From contig NZ_JACCKX010000001.1 in the NCBI RefSeq assembly GCF_013423955.1, forward strand, positions 2,480,001-2,544,000: 64,000 nt of DNA. Reading direction: 5' to 3'. Shown in pieces: positions 1 through 8,993 of the stretch. The notes beneath the pieces were generated by a model. It did not search any database and was not told where the DNA came from. It worked only from the letters and a program-made list of their open reading frames with translations. The stretch is from Ottowia beijingensis (GTDB taxonomy: Bacteria; Pseudomonadota; Gammaproteobacteria; Burkholderiales; Burkholderiaceae_C). How positions within the stretch are numbered: the stretch's first letter is position 1; each line of letters starts with the position of its first letter. Made by a program: the position numbers and the translations under genes.

Positions 1-22
1 GCCGTATCCGATTCTGCGTGCA

Positions 23-325
23 TCACATGTGCCCCACTTCTTCAGGAATTTCGTAGAACGTGGGGTGGCGGTAGATCTTGTCGCTGGCCGGCTCGAACAG
101 CTGGTCCTTCTCGCTCGGGTCGCTGGCGGCGATCAGGTGCGAGGGCACGACCCAGATCGACACGCCTTCCTGCCGGCGCGTGTAGACGTCGCGCGCCATC
201 TGCAGCGCGTGCTGCGCATCGCTGGCGTGCAGGCTGCCGCAGTGCTTGTGCTCCAGGCCTTGCTTGGATCGAACAAAGACTTCCCAAAGCGGCCAGTCTT
301 TCAGGGCGGGTTGTGCGGTGCTCAT
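23..325 (-). CDS. paaB: Phenylacetyl-CoA 1,2-epoxidase subunit PaaB
   Basis: A 100-residue protein matching PaaB, the small subunit of the PaaABCE multicomponent oxygenase that epoxidises the ring of phenylacetyl-CoA in aerobic phenylacetate breakdown. The N-terminal segment ([20 protein letters not shown], about residues 10-29) and the block [20 protein letters not shown] (about 42-61) are hallmarks of the family, and the length is normal. It lies 24 bases downstream of paaA on the same strand, so the two are surely cotranscribed; paaC would be expected just beyond the left edge. PaaB has no catalytic residues of its own and is thought to bridge PaaAC heterodimers in the complex. Confidence 0.95.
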   Translation of the reverse strand: MSTAQPALKDWPLWEVFVRSKQGLEHKHCGSLHASDAQHALQMARDVYTRRQEGVSIWVVPSHLIAASDPSEKDQLFEPASDKIYRHPTFYEIPEEVGHM

Positions 326-349
326 CGTGTGTTCTCCGGGGTGTTTGTC

Positions 350-1370
350 TTACGCGGCTTTCAGCGCGCGTTGTCTCTGCTTCTCGGCATGGGCCAGCGC
401 CGCGTCGCGCACCCAGGCGCCGTCGTCGTGCGCCTTCACGCGCGTGGCCAGGCGCTCGCGGTTCATGGGGCCGTGGCCGTTCACGGTCTGCCAGAACTCG
501 TCCCAGTCGATTTCGCCGTGGTCGTAGTGGCCGCGTTCTTCGTTCCACTTCAGCTCGGGGTCGGGCAGCGTCACGCCCAGCACGGCGGCCTGCGGCACGG
601 TGGCGTCGATGAACTTCTGGCGCAAATCGTCGTTGCTGATGCGCTTGATGCCCCAGCGCATGCCGTCGCTGGAGTGCATGCTGTCCTTGTCGGACGGGCC
701 GAACATCGCCAGGCACTTCCACCAGGTGCGGTTCACGGCGTCCTGCACCATGTCGCGCTGGGCCTGGCTGCCTTTCATCATCACCAGCAGGGCCTCGTAG
801 CCCTGGCGCTGGTGGAAGGATTCTTCCTTGCACACGCGCACCATGGCGCGCGTAGGGGCCGTAGCTGCAGCGGCACAGCGGGATCTGGTTCATGATCGCC
901 GCGCCGTCGACCAGCCAGCCGATCACGCCCACGTCGGCCCAGTTCAGCGTGGGGTAGTTGAAGATGGAGCTGTACTTGGCGCGGCCGGAGTGCAGGGCAT
1001 TCAGCATGTCGTCGCGGCTGGTGCCCAGCGTTTCGGCGGCGCTGTACAGGTACAGGCCGTGGCCGCCCTCGTCCTGCACCTTGGCGATCAGGATGGCCTT
1101 GCGCTTCAGGCTGGGCGCGCGGCTGATCCAGTTGCCCTCGGGCAGCATGCCGACGATTTCGGAATGCGCGTGCTGGCTGATCTGGCGCACCAGGGTCTTG
1201 CGGTAGGCCTCGGGCATCCAGTCGCGCGGCTCGATGCGGCCATCGGCGGCGATGCGCGCCTCGAACTGCGCCATCAGCGCGGCGTCGTTCTCGGAAGCGG
1301 GCTTGGGCACGGCCTTGAGGCCGGCCTTGGCGTCGGCGTCGTCGGGCACGGAAAAGGATTGGGTGTACAC
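350..1370 (-). CDS. paaA: Phenylacetyl-CoA 1,2-epoxidase catalytic subunit PaaA (frameshifted)
   Basis: Catalytic di-iron subunit of the phenylacetyl-CoA epoxidase. The first frame gives residues such as [20 protein letters not shown], which holds a di-iron E...H ligand motif; the second frame continues with [15 protein letters not shown], the second ligand motif. The two frames meet near 857-865, at a GCGCGC run where two bases appear lost (expected ...[15 protein letters not shown]). I chose the GTG at 1370 because AGGAGA lies seven bases upstream on the minus strand and the resulting start MYTQSF matches family members. It is the first gene after the TetR-type operator at 1455-1470. The break is probably a sequence error, since paaB downstream is perfect. 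Confidence 0.9.
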
Positions 1371-1454
1371 GCGGATGTCTCCTGTCGTGGGTGGTTGGCG
1401 CGCGGCCAACACCGCACGCCATGAAATGCGCGAAACCGGAGTATAGAGAATTAG

Positions 1455-1470
1455 CCGACCGAGCGGTCGG
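1455..1470. promoter_or_regulatory. TetR-type operator, candidate PaaR site
   Basis: CCGACCG-AG-CGGTCGG is a perfect 7-bp inverted repeat about 85 bases before the paaA start. A partial half-site (GGTCGG) follows at 1477-1482. ACCGACCG/CGGTCGGT palindromes are the known recognition type of PaaR, a TetR-family repressor relieved by phenylacetyl-CoA in beta-proteobacteria. The site therefore probably controls the paa operon. The regulator gene itself is not in the window. Confidence 0.65.
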
Positions 1471-1508
1471 TTAATTGGTCGGCCGGGGTTGAGGGTTTTC
1501 CCGCGCCG

Positions 1509-2480
1509 TCAACCAGCGTCGCCGGCTTCCACCGACCAGGCATGCCCGCGCCCACGGCCGTCGCCCAGGGCTTGCAGCACGAGAGGCAGCGCCGCGTCCA
1601 GCGTGCCCTTCAGGCTGTGCGGCGGGTTGATGACGAACATGCCGCTGGCCGACAGCCCGGCGCCGCCGGGTGCAGCGCCCACGTTGAGCGTGGCGTGCAG
1701 CCAGGTGCGCCCGGCCTGTTGTGCCAGCGTCTTGAGCCGGCGCGGCAGGCCATGCGCCTCGGGGCGCCCGATGATGGGGTACCAGACGAGGTACACGCCG
1801 GTGGCAAAGCGCTTCAGCGCATCCTGCACGGCCGCGGCCACCTTGGCGTAGTCGCTCTTGATTTCGTAGCTGGGGTCGATCAGCACCAGCGCCCGGCGCG
1901 AGCCGCCAGCGGCCGGTGGTGGTGGCAGCAGTGCCTTCAGGCCATCGAAGCCGTCCTGCCGCGCCATCGTCACCTGGCGGCCAGCCTCCAGTTGCTCGAT
2001 GTGCGCCTGCAGTGCCTGGGCGTCGGTGGGGTGCATCTCGAACAGCTTCAGGCGGTCGTGCACCGGCGCGCGCGCGGGCTCGGTCATCAGGGCGTGCATC
2101 AGCAAGGGCGAGCCGGGGTAGACGCGCCAGTCGTCGTTGCCATCGCGGTTGAAGCCGGCGATCAGGGCCAGATAGTCGGCGAGTGCATCTGCTTCATTAT
2201 TGATAGCTGCTTGCGCTTTATTGGCGGGCGCTGAAGCCGATTTTTCATCGAAATCAGGATGGGCCCACAGCGCCTGCATGCGCGCGATGCCGGCCGCCGC
2301 CTCGCCCGAGGTCTGCGCCGCGCCGCCGTCCAGCCGGTAGATGCCCGCGCCCGCGTGGGTGTCGACCAGCAACAGTGGCGAATCCTTGCGCATCAGGTGT
2401 CGCAGCGTCGCCAGCAGCGTGATGTGTTTCAGCACGTCGGCATGGTTGCCGGCGTGGAAGGCGTGGCGGTAGCTGAACAT
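1509..2480 (-). CDS. rlmJ: 23S rRNA (adenine(2030)-N6)-methyltransferase RlmJ
   Basis: A 323-residue SAM-dependent methyltransferase that modifies A2030 of 23S rRNA. The start MFSYRHAFHAGNHADVLKH, the loop LLLVDTHAGAGIYRL (about 36-50) and the catalytic DPSYE (family D-P-P/S-Y/F-E) are diagnostic. It is longer than the E. coli enzyme (280), and part of the excess is an in-frame insertion at about residues 75-97 (SASAPANKAQAAINNEADAL), which is a translated copy of the dispersed GATAGCTG repeat. The insertion sits between conserved blocks, so the enzyme may still work. The gene stands alone, convergent with nothing and divergent from the small gene at 2597. Confidence 0.93.
   Translation of the reverse strand: MFSYRHAFHAGNHADVLKHITLLATLRHLMRKDSPLLLVDTHAGAGIYRLDGGAAQTSGEAAAGIARMQALWAHPDFDEKSASAPANKAQAAINNEADALADYLALIAGFNRDGNDDWRVYPGSPLLMHALMTEPARAPVHDRLKLFEMHPTDAQALQAHIEQLEAGRQVTMARQDGFDGLKALLPPPPAAGGSRRALVLIDPSYEIKSDYAKVAAAVQDALKRFATGVYLVWYPIIGRPEAHGLPRRLKTLAQQAGRTWLHATLNVGAAPGGAGLSASGMFVINPPHSLKGTLDAALPLVLQALGDGRGRGHAWSVEAGDAG
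2196..2258. repeat. GATAGCTG dispersed repeat, short form, inside rlmJ
   Basis: Carries TTGATAGCTGCTTGCGC followed after a short spacer by GCGCTGAAGCC and an AT-rich tail. The same core occurs many times in intergenic DNA in this window. Here it lies within rlmJ and is open in the rlmJ frame. Confidence 0.85.
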
Positions 2481-2596
2481 GCGGGCATGGTACCCGCGCC
2501 GCGGTGCTGCGCCGCCCGTCCCGCAAATCGGGGGTGTGAGCGCGCGCCTGAAAACGTAGAATTTCGTGCTAATAAAAGGATGCGAAGAGGTGAGGA

Positions 2597-2785
2597 ATGG
2601 AACTGGAAGTGCCGCCGTGCTCCGACAGTGAACTGGCGTTGCTGCTGGCCAAGTGGAGCGAGCGCGCCGAGTCGCGCGAACCCCTGGCGCTGGCCATGGC
2701 GCGGGCCTTTGCGCGCGAATCGGCCCGGCGCATCGCCCTGCGGCGCAAGCCCGATGCGCGGCTGACGCCGCCGCCATGGCATTGA
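2597..2785 (+). CDS. Small conserved-looking hypothetical protein, 62 aa
   Basis: Unrecognised 62-residue protein with many Ala, Arg and Glu residues ([20 protein letters not shown], about 15-34), likely a single helical unit without signal peptide or membrane segment. AGGTGAGG lies directly before the ATG as a ribosome-binding site, and third-position GC is high as in neighbouring genes, which supports real coding. It sits between divergent rlmJ and the rplM promoter. No function is proposed. Confidence 0.5.
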   Translation: MELEVPPCSDSELALLLAKWSERAESREPLALAMARAFARESARRIALRRKPDARLTPPPWH

Positions 2786-2797
2786 GCGCCCGGGTTC

Positions 2798-2827
2798 TTG
2801 CCTGACGGCGCCGCGCCGGGGTAGAAT
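2798..2827 (+). promoter_or_regulatory. Candidate sigma-70 promoter for rplM-rpsI
   Basis: TTGCCT (2798-2803) and TAGAAT (2822-2827) are separated by 18 bases. Transcription from here would leave a leader of about 150 bases before rplM with several GC-rich stem possibilities; L13 leaders are sites of autogenous control in E. coli, but I cannot identify a defined structure here. Confidence 0.55.
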
Positions 2828-2987
2828 CAAAGGCTTTGCAGCGCTTTGCAAGACCCCGCGGCAAGCGGTGAATCGCCTTTCTTTACAGGGGCGGGGCGCC
2901 GAAACCCACCTAAGAGGCTCCCGTCACAAGAGGAGCACCGACCGTGGAAAAGGGTCTGACCAAACCATCCTTTGCACAGGAAAACTC

Positions 2988-3416
2988 ATGAAAACGTTCA
3001 GCGCGAAACCCGCTGACGTGACGCACGAGTGGTTTGTGATTGACGCCACCGACAAGGTGCTCGGACGGGTAGCCAGCGAAGTTGCCCTCCGTCTGCGCGG
3101 CAAGCACAAGGCCATTTACACGCCTCACGTCGATACCGGCGACTACATCGTGGTCGTCAACGCCTCCAAGCTCCGCGTCACCGGCGCGAAAGAGCTCGAC
3201 AAGAAGTACTACCGCCACACCGGCTATCCGGGTGGTCTGCGCGAGACCAACTTCCGCGACCTGCAGGCCAAGCACCCCGGCCGCGCGCTGGAGAAGGCCG
3301 TCAAGGGCATGCTGCCCAAGGGCCCGCTGGGCTACGCCATGATCAAGAAGCTGAAGGTGTACGGCGGCGCCGAGCACCCGCACAGCGCCCAGCAGCCCAA
3401 GGCGCTGGAAGTCTAA
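2988..3416 (+). CDS. rplM: 50S ribosomal protein L13
   Basis: A 142-residue L13, an early-assembling large-subunit protein. Conserved segments are present in order: [19 protein letters not shown] (about 15-33), GDYIVVVNA (about 51-59), [10 protein letters not shown] (about 74-83) and [20 protein letters not shown] near the C-terminus. The ATG at 2988 gives the family start MKTFSAK and follows CACAGGAAAA. rpsI begins 12 bases after its stop, the usual L13-S9 pair. Confidence 0.98.
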   Translation: MKTFSAKPADVTHEWFVIDATDKVLGRVASEVALRLRGKHKAIYTPHVDTGDYIVVVNASKLRVTGAKELDKKYYRHTGYPGGLRETNFRDLQAKHPGRALEKAVKGMLPKGPLGYAMIKKLKVYGGAEHPHSAQQPKALEV

Positions 3417-3428
3417 GGAGCCGATGCA

Positions 3429-3820
3429 ATGATTGGTGATTGGAACAATGGCACCGGCCGTCGCAAGTCCAGCGTCGCCCGCGTGTTTCTGAAAAAGGCT
3501 CCGGCAAGATCACGGTGAACGGCAAGGACATTGCTGACTTCTTCGGCCGCCAGACCTCGATCATGATCTGCAAGCAGCCGCTGGTGCTGACCGACAACGT
3601 CGAGACCTTCGACGTGCAGGTCAACGTGCACGGCGGCGGCGAATCCGGCCAGGCCGGTGCGGTGCGCCACGGCATCACCCGCGCGCTGATCGACTACGAC
3701 GCGAACCTGAAGCCGCAGCTGTCGGCCGCCGGTTTCGTCACGCGCGACGCGCGCGAGGTCGAGCGCAAGAAGGTCGGTCTGCACTCCGCCCGCCGTCGCA
3801 AGCAGTTCAGCAAGCGCTGA
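3429..3820 (+). CDS. rpsI: 30S ribosomal protein S9 (frameshifted)
   Basis: S9, the small-subunit protein whose C-terminal Arg/Lys tail reaches the P-site tRNA. The start [20 protein letters not shown] is in one frame; after the A5 run near 3492-3498 the protein continues one frame over with [19 protein letters not shown] and ends ...[10 protein letters not shown], the canonical tail. Restoring one G after the A run (AAAAAGGGCTCC) joins the two halves exactly. Since S9 is essential or near-essential and otherwise perfect, this is almost certainly a sequence error. AAGGAG at 3414-3419 is the ribosome-binding site. Confidence 0.95.
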
Positions 3821-3842
3821 TTCCGCTGCAGGCAACCGAAGG

Positions 3843-3876
3843 AACCGCGCGGCCGTCAGGCTGGCGCGGTTTTTCT
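3843..3876 (+). terminator. Rho-independent terminator after rpsI
   Basis: AACCGCGC and GCGCGGTT form an 8-bp stem around a 13-base loop, followed by a T run interrupted by one C. It closes the rplM-rpsI operon before the bactofilin gene. Confidence 0.8.
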
Positions 3877-3944
3877 TGGGCGTGCCGCCCCGCGCTGGCG
3901 GGCAGCGTGGTAAAAGCAGGGCAACCAATCAAGGAGTCCGTGAG

Positions 3945-4390
3945 ATGCTGGGCATCAAGTCGAAGTTGTCGGTTCGCAGCACCATCGGCGCCGGCATGCG
4001 TGTGCAGGGGCCGTGCACATTCCAGGACGGCCTGCAGATTGACGGCACGGTGCTGGGTGATGTGATCGCCGAAGGCGGCCAGCCCAGCGTGCTGGTGATC
4101 GGCGAGGGCGGCAGCGTGGAAGGGCGATCAGCGCCGACCACGTGGTGATCGGCGGCACGGTGGTCGGCCCGGTGCTGGCGCGCGAGCTGCTGGAGCTGCA
4201 GTCGAAGGCGCGCGTGCAGGGCGATGTGCGCTACAAGTCGCTGGAAATGGCGCAGGGTGCGGTGATTGCCGGCCAGTTGCAGCCGCAGCTGACGCCGCCG
4301 CCCGTGGCGCACGAGCCGATGGCCTCCAATTCACCGGCCGAGGAGCCGCGCGAGCCCACCGAGCCGACGCTGGACCTGGACCGGCCGTGA
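3945..4390 (+). CDS. Bactofilin family protein (frameshifted)
   Basis: Bactofilins are polymer-forming beta-helical cytoskeletal proteins that scaffold cell-envelope enzymes. The first half (VRSTIGAGMRVQGPCTFQDG, then QIDGTVLGDV) and second half (ISADHVVIGGTVVGPVLARE, then ARVQGDVRYKSLEMAQGAVI) show the repeating short-strand G-x-V pattern of the DUF583 core. The two parts are in different frames; one C lost near 4122-4127 explains it. The C-terminal 30 residues are Pro/Glu-rich and presumably disordered. AAGGAG lies upstream. The M23 peptidase 650 bases downstream is noteworthy because bactofilins often partner M23 peptidases, though here the two are convergent. Confidence 0.88.
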
Positions 4391-4452
4391 AGCGAAAACC
4401 CGACTAATTCGATATACTATTGGTCAATTCGTTTTTGACCGCAGGAACCGCC

Positions 4453-4833
4453 ATGAGCGCCGTAGCCCAAGACATTCAAACCCCCACCGCGATGCCTGAC
4501 CCGATCCTCTTCAGCGACAGCGCGGCCGCCAAGGTGGCCGACCTGATCGCGGAAGAAGGCAACCCCGACCTGAAGCTGCGCGTGTTCGTGCAGGGCGGCG
4601 GCTGCTCGGGCTTCCAGTACGGCTTCACCTTCGACGAGATCGCCAACGAGGACGACACGACGATGACCAAGAACGGCGTCTCGCTGCTGATCGACGCCAT
4701 GAGCTACCAGTACCTGGTCGGCGCCGAGATCGACTACAAGGAAGACCTGCAGGGCGCGCAGTTCGTCATCAAGAACCCCAACGCCCAGACCACCTGCGGC
4801 TGCGGCTCGTCGTTCTCGGTGGCGGACGAGTAA
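4453..4833 (+). CDS. erpA: Iron-sulfur cluster insertion protein ErpA
   Basis: A-type Fe-S carrier that delivers [4Fe-4S] clusters to apoproteins such as IspG. The three ligating cysteines are seen: [11 protein letters not shown] (about residues 52-62) and CGCGSSFSV near the C-terminus. I chose ATG 4453 ([11 protein letters not shown]) over an upstream in-frame ATG at 4420 because GCAGGAA precedes it at proper spacing and the shorter start fits the family. A TATACT hexamer at 4413-4418 could be the -10 of its own promoter. A GATAGCTG repeat follows directly. Confidence 0.95.
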   Translation: MSAVAQDIQTPTAMPDPILFSDSAAAKVADLIAEEGNPDLKLRVFVQGGGCSGFQYGFTFDEIANEDDTTMTKNGVSLLIDAMSYQYLVGAEIDYKEDLQGAQFVIKNPNAQTTCGCGSSFSVADE

Positions 4834-4850
4834 GCCCACTGCACTTTAAT

Positions 4851-4945
4851 TTGTATAGTGGCATGCGCAGGTCTGGTAAGCATTTCAAGAGAAATCGATC
4901 TGAAATCCTTTGTGGATGAGCGCAAGCAGCTATTATTTTTGATGT
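4851..4945. repeat. GATAGCTG dispersed repeat, long form
   Basis: Long variant: a degenerate left end (TTGTATAGTGGCATGCGC), a middle TTTCAAGAGAAATCGATCTGAA block and the right end GCGCAAGCAGCTATTA, the reverse complement of the family core. It fills the space between erpA and the terminator. Confidence 0.8.
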
Positions 4946-4992
4946 TTCTGCCAAGACTCCCCGCATCACAAGCGGCCGGGTTGAGCCCAACG

Positions 4993-5019
4993 AAAAAGGG
5001 CGCCCTGGGCGCCCTTTTT
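4993..5019. terminator. Bidirectional terminator
   Basis: AAAAAGGGCGCC and GGCGCCCTTTTT form a near-perfect palindrome with a T run on both strands. It lies between erpA and the convergent M23 peptidase and should serve both. Confidence 0.88.
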
Positions 5020-5034
5020 GTGGTTGCGTGCGAC

Positions 5035-6384
5035 CTACTCGAAGCTGCTGCGCGTGATCTCGCCGGCGGCGGTCAGCTGCATCTTCATGCCGGACGACCA
5101 CTTGGCGAACGCCGCCTTGCCGCCGGGCGACACGGGCACGTACTCGCGCTGCTCGGCCAGCACTTCGGTCGGGTCCTGCGGCGTGTTGTCGATGCGGAAC
5201 TCGAAATGCAGGTGCGGGCCGGTCGACACGCCGGTGGAGCCCACGGCACCGATCTTCTCGCCCTGCATCACGTTGTCGCCCACCTTCACGTCGATGCGCG
5301 ACAGGTGCGCGTACAGCGTCGAATCCTTGGCGTTGCGGTGGCGAATCTGGATCACGTTGCCGTAGCCGTTCTGCACGCCGGCAAAGGTGACCACGCCGTC
5401 GCCGATGGTGCGCACCGGCGTGCCGGTGGGGGCGGCGTAGTCGACGCCGTTGTGCTCGCGGCTGTAGCCGTACACCGGGTGGTTGCGCATGCCGAAGCCG
5501 CTGGTGATGCGCGACACCTCCATCGGCGACAGCAGGTAGGCCTTGCGCAGGCTCTGGCCGTCGGGGGTGTAGTAGGCGCCCTTGGTCGCGCCCTGTTCCT
5601 TGAACCAGATGGCCTGGTGCGTCCGGCCGCGGTTGACCACCTCGGCGCTCAGGATCTTGCCGGCGCGCATGGTTTCGCCGTCGGCTTCCAGCGTTTCGTA
5701 GACCACCGAGAAGCGGTCGCCCCGGCGCAGGCCGCGGTGAAAGTCGACGTTGGACTCGAAGATCTCGGTCAGCTGCTTGGTCACGCTGTCGGGCAGGTTG
5801 GCCTCGTCGGTGGCGGCGAACAGCGTGCCGCGGATGGTGCCGCTGGCGATGCGCTGGTTGGCCACCAGGGGCGCGGTCTCGACGCGCACGCTGAAAGCGT
5901 CGCCCGCCTTCTCGACCACCAGGCGCTTGAAGTTCTCGTCGTCGTTCTTGTCGAGCCAGTGGGTCTGCAGCTTGAGCAGTTCCTGCCGGTCGCTGGCCTC
6001 GGCCGTCACCAGGCGGGTGAAGCGGCCGAACAGCGCCTGGCGCGTGGTCTCGTTCTTGCGCAGGAAGGCCGCGGCGGCCGGGTCGGCCAGGCCCAGCCGC
6101 TTGAGCAGCGCCTCGGGCGTGTCGTTGCTGCGGGTCGATTCGCTGCGGTAGAGGGTAAAGGAATGGGTGTCCAGGATGTCGGTCTGGGCGCCCAGTTGCG
6201 GCTCCACCGACTCGGCCACCAGGCGCAGCGGCGCGGTGGGGGCGGTGGGCGCCAGCGAGGCCACGGCAAACGCGCCGCCGCCGCCGCACAGCATGAAGCC
6301 GGCGATGACCGCGGTGATGCGTTTGGGGTGACGGTGGATGAAATCAGCGACGGCCAGGCCGGAGGAAATCAGTTGTTGCTTCAC
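5035..6384 (-). CDS. M23 family metallopeptidase, membrane-anchored
   Basis: A 449-residue peptidoglycan endopeptidase. A single N-terminal hydrophobic segment (about residues 20-45, ITAVIAGFMLCGGGGAFAVA) anchors it in the inner membrane with the rest periplasmic. The C-terminal LytM domain holds the zinc motif HNGVDYAAPTGTPV and the second motif HLHFEFR; G-x-G-MRNHPVYG precedes it as in active members. The central part resembles the OapA/YebA-type N-terminal module. Start is GTG at 6384. It is divergent from tyrS with about 150 bases between. The family cleaves D,D- or D-meso-DAP crosslinks; the exact bond cannot be told. Confidence 0.93.
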   Translation of the reverse strand: MKQQLISSGLAVADFIHRHPKRITAVIAGFMLCGGGGAFAVASLAPTAPTAPLRLVAESVEPQLGAQTDILDTHSFTLYRSESTRSNDTPEALLKRLGLADPAAAAFLRKNETTRQALFGRFTRLVTAEASDRQELLKLQTHWLDKNDDENFKRLVVEKAGDAFSVRVETAPLVANQRIASGTIRGTLFAATDEANLPDSVTKQLTEIFESNVDFHRGLRRGDRFSVVYETLEADGETMRAGKILSAEVVNRGRTHQAIWFKEQGATKGAYYTPDGQSLRKAYLLSPMEVSRITSGFGMRNHPVYGYSREHNGVDYAAPTGTPVRTIGDGVVTFAGVQNGYGNVIQIRHRNAKDSTLYAHLSRIDVKVGDNVMQGEKIGAVGSTGVSTGPHLHFEFRIDNTPQDPTEVLAEQREYVPVSPGGKAAFAKWSSGMKMQLTAAGEITRSSFE

Positions 6385-6536
6385 GCGACGTTGTTCCGGA
6401 ATTCGTTGCAGTCAGGCGACAGACATGGGCAGCGGGTCACCTGTCGAAGCGCTCTGTCGAAGAGAGCCGGGCCTCTAGAATCGGGCCTTAACGCGCCAGT
6501 ATAACGTCGTAGGCAAGCTCCTACAACCAAAAGCAC

Positions 6537-7781
6537 ATGAAAACTGACACCGATATTACGAACCCGCCGGTATCCGACCGCGTGCGCGAGGCCATGGCCA
6601 TTTCGCTGCGCGGCTGCGAGGAGCTGCTGCCGCAGGAGGACTGGCTGAAGAAGCTGGCCCGGTCGGAGGCCAGCGGCCAGCCGCTGCGCATCAAGCTGGG
6701 GCTGGACCCGACGGCGCCCGACATCCACATCGGCCACACCGTGGTGCTGAACAAGATGCGCCAGCTGCAGGACCTGGGGCACCAGGTGATCTTCCTGATC
6801 GGCGACTTCACCACGCTGATCGGCGACCCCAGCGGCCGCAACACCACCCGCCCGCCGCTGACCGAGGAGCAGATTCGCGCCAACGCCGAGACCTACAAGA
6901 CGCAGGCCTTCAAGGTGCTCGACCCCGCCCGCACCGAGCTGCGCTACAACAGCGAGTGGAGCGACGCGCTGGGCACGCGCGGGCTGATCAAGCTGGCGGC
7001 CAAATACACCGTGGCGCGCATGATGGAGCGCAACGACTTCCACGAGCGCTTCCACGCCGGCAACTCGATCAGCATCCACGAGTTCCTCTACCCGCTGATG
7101 CAGGGCTACGACTCGGTGGCGCTCAAGTCCGACATTGAACTCGGCGGCACCGACCAGAAGTTCAACCTGCTGATGGGCCGCCACCTGCAGCAGGAGTATG
7201 GCCAGGAGCCGCAGTGCATCCTGACCATGCCGCTGCTGGAAGGGCTGGACGGCGTCGAGAAGATGTCGAAGTCGAAGAACAACTACATCGGCATCACCGA
7301 AGACGCCAACACCATGTTCGCGAAGGTGCTGTCGATCAGCGACGAGCTGATGTGGCGCTGGTACACGCTGCTGTCGTTCAGGTCGATGGCCGACATCGAG
7401 GCACTGCAGGCCGAGGTGGGCGCCGGCCGCAACCCGAAGGACGCCAAGGTGATGCTGGCCAAGGAGATCACGGCGCGCTTCCATTCGGCCGCGGCGGCCG
7501 ATGCCGCTGAAGCCGACTTCACCAACCGCAGCAAGGGCGGCGTGCCGGACGAGATTCCCGAAGTGTCGCTGGCCGCGGGCGAGGGCGGCGCGCTCGGCAT
7601 CGGCCTGGTGCTCAAGCAGTCCGGGCTGGCGCCGTCGACCAGCGAGGCCAACCGCCTGATCGACGGCGGCGGCGTGCGCGTCGATTCCGGCGTGGTCAGC
7701 GACAAAGGGCTGAAGCTGAAAGCGGGCACTTACGTCGTGCAGGTGGGCAAGCGCAAGTTCGCCCGCGTGACGCTGGCCTGA
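6537..7781 (+). CDS. tyrS: Tyrosine--tRNA ligase
   Basis: A 414-residue class I synthetase. The HIGH signature is at residues 64-67 ([10 protein letters not shown]) and KMSKS at about 242-246 (EKMSKSKNN). The C-terminal 60 residues ([20 protein letters not shown]) are an S4-like RNA-binding domain that holds the tRNA anticodon arm. Length and layout fit the TyrZ-like type. It is monocistronic: M23 peptidase lies divergently upstream and the TauD-like gene converges 18 bases downstream. Confidence 0.98.
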   Translation: MKTDTDITNPPVSDRVREAMAISLRGCEELLPQEDWLKKLARSEASGQPLRIKLGLDPTAPDIHIGHTVVLNKMRQLQDLGHQVIFLIGDFTTLIGDPSGRNTTRPPLTEEQIRANAETYKTQAFKVLDPARTELRYNSEWSDALGTRGLIKLAAKYTVARMMERNDFHERFHAGNSISIHEFLYPLMQGYDSVALKSDIELGGTDQKFNLLMGRHLQQEYGQEPQCILTMPLLEGLDGVEKMSKSKNNYIGITEDANTMFAKVLSISDELMWRWYTLLSFRSMADIEALQAEVGAGRNPKDAKVMLAKEITARFHSAAAADAAEADFTNRSKGGVPDEIPEVSLAAGEGGALGIGLVLKQSGLAPSTSEANRLIDGGGVRVDSGVVSDKGLKLKAGTYVVQVGKRKFARVTLA

Positions 7782-7799
7782 AGCACACCTGCCGGCGGC

Positions 7800-8786
7800 T
7801 CAGGCCGCGGCCGTCTCGGGCGCCGGAAAGCCGTTGCGCCCCGGAAACTCCGGCGCCAGCGCGCGCGCGTTGGGCATCTTCAGCCACAGGCGCAGCATCT
7901 TGCGGCGCAGGGCCAGGTGTTCGTGGTCCTCGAACTCGGTGCGCGAGTGCAGCACGGCGTAGTTGTTGGCGAATTGCAGGTCGCCGGGCTCCAGCATCAT
8001 GTCCAGGCGCAGCGCCGGGTCGGCCATCACGCGGTCGAACACGTCCAGCGCCTCGATTTCGACGCGCGACAGCGGCAGCTTGCAGATGTCGGCGCCCAGC
8101 TCGATGTACTGGCGCAGATAGCGGCAGCTCAGCTTGCCCTGGTGGTAGCTGAAGATGGGCGACAGGCTGGGCTGCGGCTCGCACAGGTGGGCGAAGTGGA
8201 TGGGGCGGTAGTACAGGCCCAGCAGCTCGCGGTGCTTGTCCAGGATCTCGTTGTAGATCGCCGCCACGCTGACCAGGCTGGACAGGCCGCCCTGCCGCGC
8301 CTTGCGCACGCACATCAGGCCCACCACGTCGGACGGGTCGGAGTGGTAGGGCAGGTACAGGTTGGTTTCGTAGACGCGGGTGTTCTTGTCGTGGATGTCG
8401 CCCACGTTCATCACCTCGCCCAGCAGGTCGCCGCGCGGGTTCTGGCACACCGGCTGGCCCAGGTGCAGGCCGATGCCGTAGGTGATGGCGTTGATCTCGG
8501 CGTCGCTGTAGCGCTCGACGGGCAGGCCGCGCAGCAGCTTGAAGCCGCGGCCGTTTTCCAGCTCGTCGGCGAAGGCGGTCAGGCGCGGCACCAGCGGTGC
8601 GATCGGGAAGTCCTGCGCGCCGAAGTGCGGAAACGCGCGGCCGCGCGCCTTCAGCGTCGCCAGCGCGGCGTCCAGCACGGCGATGTCGTCGGGCGTGAAG
8701 TGGTACAGCCAGGCCGGGTCGGCCGCGATGTTGGGGCCTTTCCAGGCGGCGGGGCCGGTGATCTTTTCTTTCAGGATGACGCTCAT
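7800..8786 (-). CDS. TauD/TfdA-family 2-oxoglutarate-dependent oxygenase
   Basis: A 328-residue Fe(II)/2-oxoglutarate oxygenase of the TauD/TfdA group. The HxD iron motif is in LPYHSDPSDVVGL (about residues 145-157), and the distal His and 2-oxoglutarate-binding Arg are near the C-terminus (NNYAVLHSRTEF, then RKMLRLWL). No signal peptide; cytosolic. The neighbours give no pathway: tyrS converges on one side and a CDF transporter diverges on the other, so the substrate is open. Related proteins act on sulfonates, chlorophenoxy acids or betaine-like compounds. Confidence 0.85.
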   Translation of the reverse strand: MSVILKEKITGPAAWKGPNIAADPAWLYHFTPDDIAVLDAALATLKARGRAFPHFGAQDFPIAPLVPRLTAFADELENGRGFKLLRGLPVERYSDAEINAITYGIGLHLGQPVCQNPRGDLLGEVMNVGDIHDKNTRVYETNLYLPYHSDPSDVVGLMCVRKARQGGLSSLVSVAAIYNEILDKHRELLGLYYRPIHFAHLCEPQPSLSPIFSYHQGKLSCRYLRQYIELGADICKLPLSRVEIEALDVFDRVMADPALRLDMMLEPGDLQFANNYAVLHSRTEFEDHEHLALRRKMLRLWLKMPNARALAPEFPGRNGFPAPETAAA

Positions 8787-8876
8787 GGCTGCTCCGGGGC
8801 GGCAGGTGGGTGGGGTTGAAACGGCAAGATTAACGTCAGCGCCGGCAAAGCGCCATGATCTGCCGCAATTGCTTCA

Positions 8877-8930
8877 ATAACGATAGCTGCCGGCGCCCGG
8901 CACATGGGCGCAAAACCCCGTTTTGGCCAT
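8877..8930. repeat. GATAGCTG dispersed repeat, short form
   Basis: Contains ACGATAGCTGCCGGCGC and a tail CCCGTTTTGGCC. It lies in the divergent spacer between the TauD-like gene and the CDF transporter and is close enough to overlap their promoters. Confidence 0.6.
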
Positions 8931-8993
8931 AAGCGCCGTGCCGGCTGCGCGCGGCCGCCGATGCTTGTCGCCGCGCTTGGCGACAATGCCGGC

